Below, piece by piece: positions 62,936 through 64,000 of a stretch of 64,000 bases of DNA. The position numbers and the translations under genes were made by a program. The stretch's first letter is position 1; each line of letters opens with the position of its first letter. The notes beneath the pieces are model-generated. The model was not told where the DNA came from and did no database searches. It saw only the letters and a program-made list of their open reading frames with translations. The DNA is taken from the NCBI RefSeq assembly GCF_013184525.1, contig NZ_JAAOIZ010000001.1, positions 558,001-622,000 of the forward strand, in the 5' to 3' direction. This stretch comes from Chryseobacterium sp. LAM-KRS1. Lineage in GTDB: Bacteria > Bacteroidota > Bacteroidia > Flavobacteriales > Weeksellaceae.

Positions 62936-64000
62936 TGGTGGTTTGGATACCTCTTACTGTGCCAAATATCTTAGTGAAAGCCTGGGATATGAGGTGTATG
63001 CAGTAACTGTGAATACAGGAGGTTTTTCAAAAGAAGAAGAAAAAGAACTTGAAAACAGAGCCCTGAAATTAGGGGTAAAGGAATACAGGTGTATTGACGC
63101 TCAGGAAGATTACTATAATTCATGTGTGAAGTATCTGATCTTCGGAAATGTATTGAAAAATAATACTTATCCGCTTTCCGTAAGCGCTGAGCGTACCATT
63201 CAGGCTCAGGAAATTGCAAAATATGCACTGGAAAAAGGGGCGGATGCTATTGCTCATGGAAGCACAGGAGCGGGAAATGACCAGGTTCGTTTTGATCTGA
63301 TTTTCCAGGTAATGGCTCCCCATGTTGAGATTATCACGCCGATCCGTGATATGGCACTTTCGAGAGAAGAGGAGATTGAATTCCTGAAAAGTCACGGATA
63401 TGATATGGAGTTTCAAAAGGCTCAGTATTCTGTTAATAAGGGGTTGTGGGGGACTTCTGTGGGTGGAAAGGAGACGCTGACTTCCAGAAATAACCTTCCG
63501 GAAGAGGCCTTTCCGTCGCAGATCAAAGAAACCCAGTCATCTGAACTGGAAATCGAATTTAAAAACGGTGAAATTACAGCAGTAAATGGGGAGAACTTCA
63601 GCCATCCTGTGTATGCTATCCAGAAAATAGAACAATTGGCTTCTGCTTACGGTATCGGAAGGGATATTCACGTAGGGGATACTATTGTCGGAATTAAAGG
63701 AAGAGTAGGATTTGAGGCGGCTGCTGCATCTGTGATCATCAAGTCCCATCATTTATTGGAAAAACATACTTTATCGAAATACCAGCAAATGATGAAGTCG
63801 CAATTGTCCGACTGGTATGGGAACTGGCTGCATGAGGCATTGTTTTTAGATCCTGTGATGAGAAATATAGAATCTTTCCTTACTGACTCTCAGAAAATGG
63901 TAACAGGAAAAGTTTTCATCACTCTTTATCCTTACAGATTTGTTTTGAACGGCATTGAATCTGAACATGATCTGATGTCTGATCAATTTGGAAGTTACGG
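62907..64000 (+). CDS. argG: Argininosuccinate synthase, 3' end outside window
   Basis: Partial: 364 complete codons are visible and the frame is still open at base 64000. It joins citrulline and aspartate at the expense of ATP. The PP-loop AFSGGLDTSYC is at 8-18, GSTGAGNDQVRFD is near 119-131, and SVNKGLWGTSVGGKETL follows, all diagnostic of ArgG. The start ATG at 62907 lies inside the acetyltransferase gene, in another frame. Confidence 0.95.
   Translation, partial: MKKKVILAFSGGLDTSYCAKYLSESLGYEVYAVTVNTGGFSKEEEKELENRALKLGVKEYRCIDAQEDYYNSCVKYLIFGNVLKNNTYPLSVSAERTIQAQEIAKYALEKGADAIAHGSTGAGNDQVRFDLIFQVMAPHVEIITPIRDMALSREEEIEFLKSHGYDMEFQKAQYSVNKGLWGTSVGGKETLTSRNNLPEEAFPSQIKETQSSELEIEFKNGEITAVNGENFSHPVYAIQKIEQLASAYGIGRDIHVGDTIVGIKGRVGFEAAAASVIIKSHHLLEKHTLSKYQQMMKSQLSDWYGNWLHEALFLDPVMRNIESFLTDSQKMVTGKVFITLYPYRFVLNGIESEHDLMSDQFGSY

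Overview
The window is chromosomal DNA of a Bacteroidota bacterium, most likely a flavobacterium of the Chryseobacterium/Elizabethkingia group (Weeksellaceae). The grounds are: low GC; -7 boxes of the Bacteroidota form TAnnTTTG; almost no Shine-Dalgarno sequences; three secreted proteins with type IX secretion (T9SS) C-terminal sorting domains; a TonB-dependent outer-membrane barrel with a carboxypeptidase-regulatory-like N-terminal domain; fused SecDF; and short peptides with the MKN..KKL..xELxxVxG leader common in Chryseobacterium. I see no rRNA, tRNA, CRISPR array, prophage or intact insertion sequence. Nearly all of it is housekeeping chromosome, with small lineage-specific exported proteins between the core genes.

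1-8.8 kb: the 3' part of a glycoside-hydrolase-like gene, a GNAT-nitrilase fusion, a small Cys-rich leader peptide divergent from a UbiB-like kinase, a secreted Ca-loop-like protein, a DEAD-box helicase, an SGNH hydrolase and a lipocalin-like lipoprotein. 8.9-12.1 kb: a redox module (YqhD-type alcohol dehydrogenase, HxlR regulator, divergent dihydrolipoyl dehydrogenase) with a 16-bp inverted-repeat operator candidate. 12.1-14.5 kb: a repeat-like intergenic segment and four minus-strand exported or membrane proteins of unknown role, the last apparently carrying two compensating frameshifts. 14.6-18.8 kb: PEP carboxylase and a T9SS subtilase. 18.9-22 kb: a sugar-nucleotide cluster (DegT aminotransferase, membrane protein, GalE, cytidylyltransferase-like enzyme).

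22-28 kb: a TonB-dependent receptor-like protein, mltG and dapF, and pnuC overlapping a Tyr/Asn-rich lipoprotein gene. 28-39.5 kb: amino-acid permease, beta-propeller-like protein, hemN with a membrane protein, a T9SS PQQ-type sugar dehydrogenase, secDF and a TCR/Tet-type MFS pump. 39.6-46.7 kb: a lipoprotein, tatA-PAP2-TPR, rlmH, an outer-membrane protein with a YihY protein, a second Cys-rich peptide gene (knottin-like spacing) and nhaA. 46.7-50.9 kb: a Rel/SpoT enzyme upstream of nhaA, a small stress-type protein and a T9SS YCF48-like protein.

50.9-61.5 kb is the most coherent accessory unit. It is a minus-strand run of porin, MHS-family carrier, two tiny membrane proteins, a sodium-solute symporter fused to a histidine kinase, a lone receiver domain, a propionyl-CoA-synthetase-like enzyme and acetyl-CoA synthetase. 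It reads as an uptake, sensing and activation pathway for short carboxylates, similar in logic to the CbrA/CrbS systems of Proteobacteria but with an output-less response regulator. Upstream is a zinc-ribbon/HTH protein that looks like a domesticated IS1-type InsA, with a tandem 17-bp repeat at its promoter. The window ends in arginine biosynthesis: a GNAT acetyltransferase (candidate N-acetylglutamate synthase) overlapping argG, which runs off the right edge.
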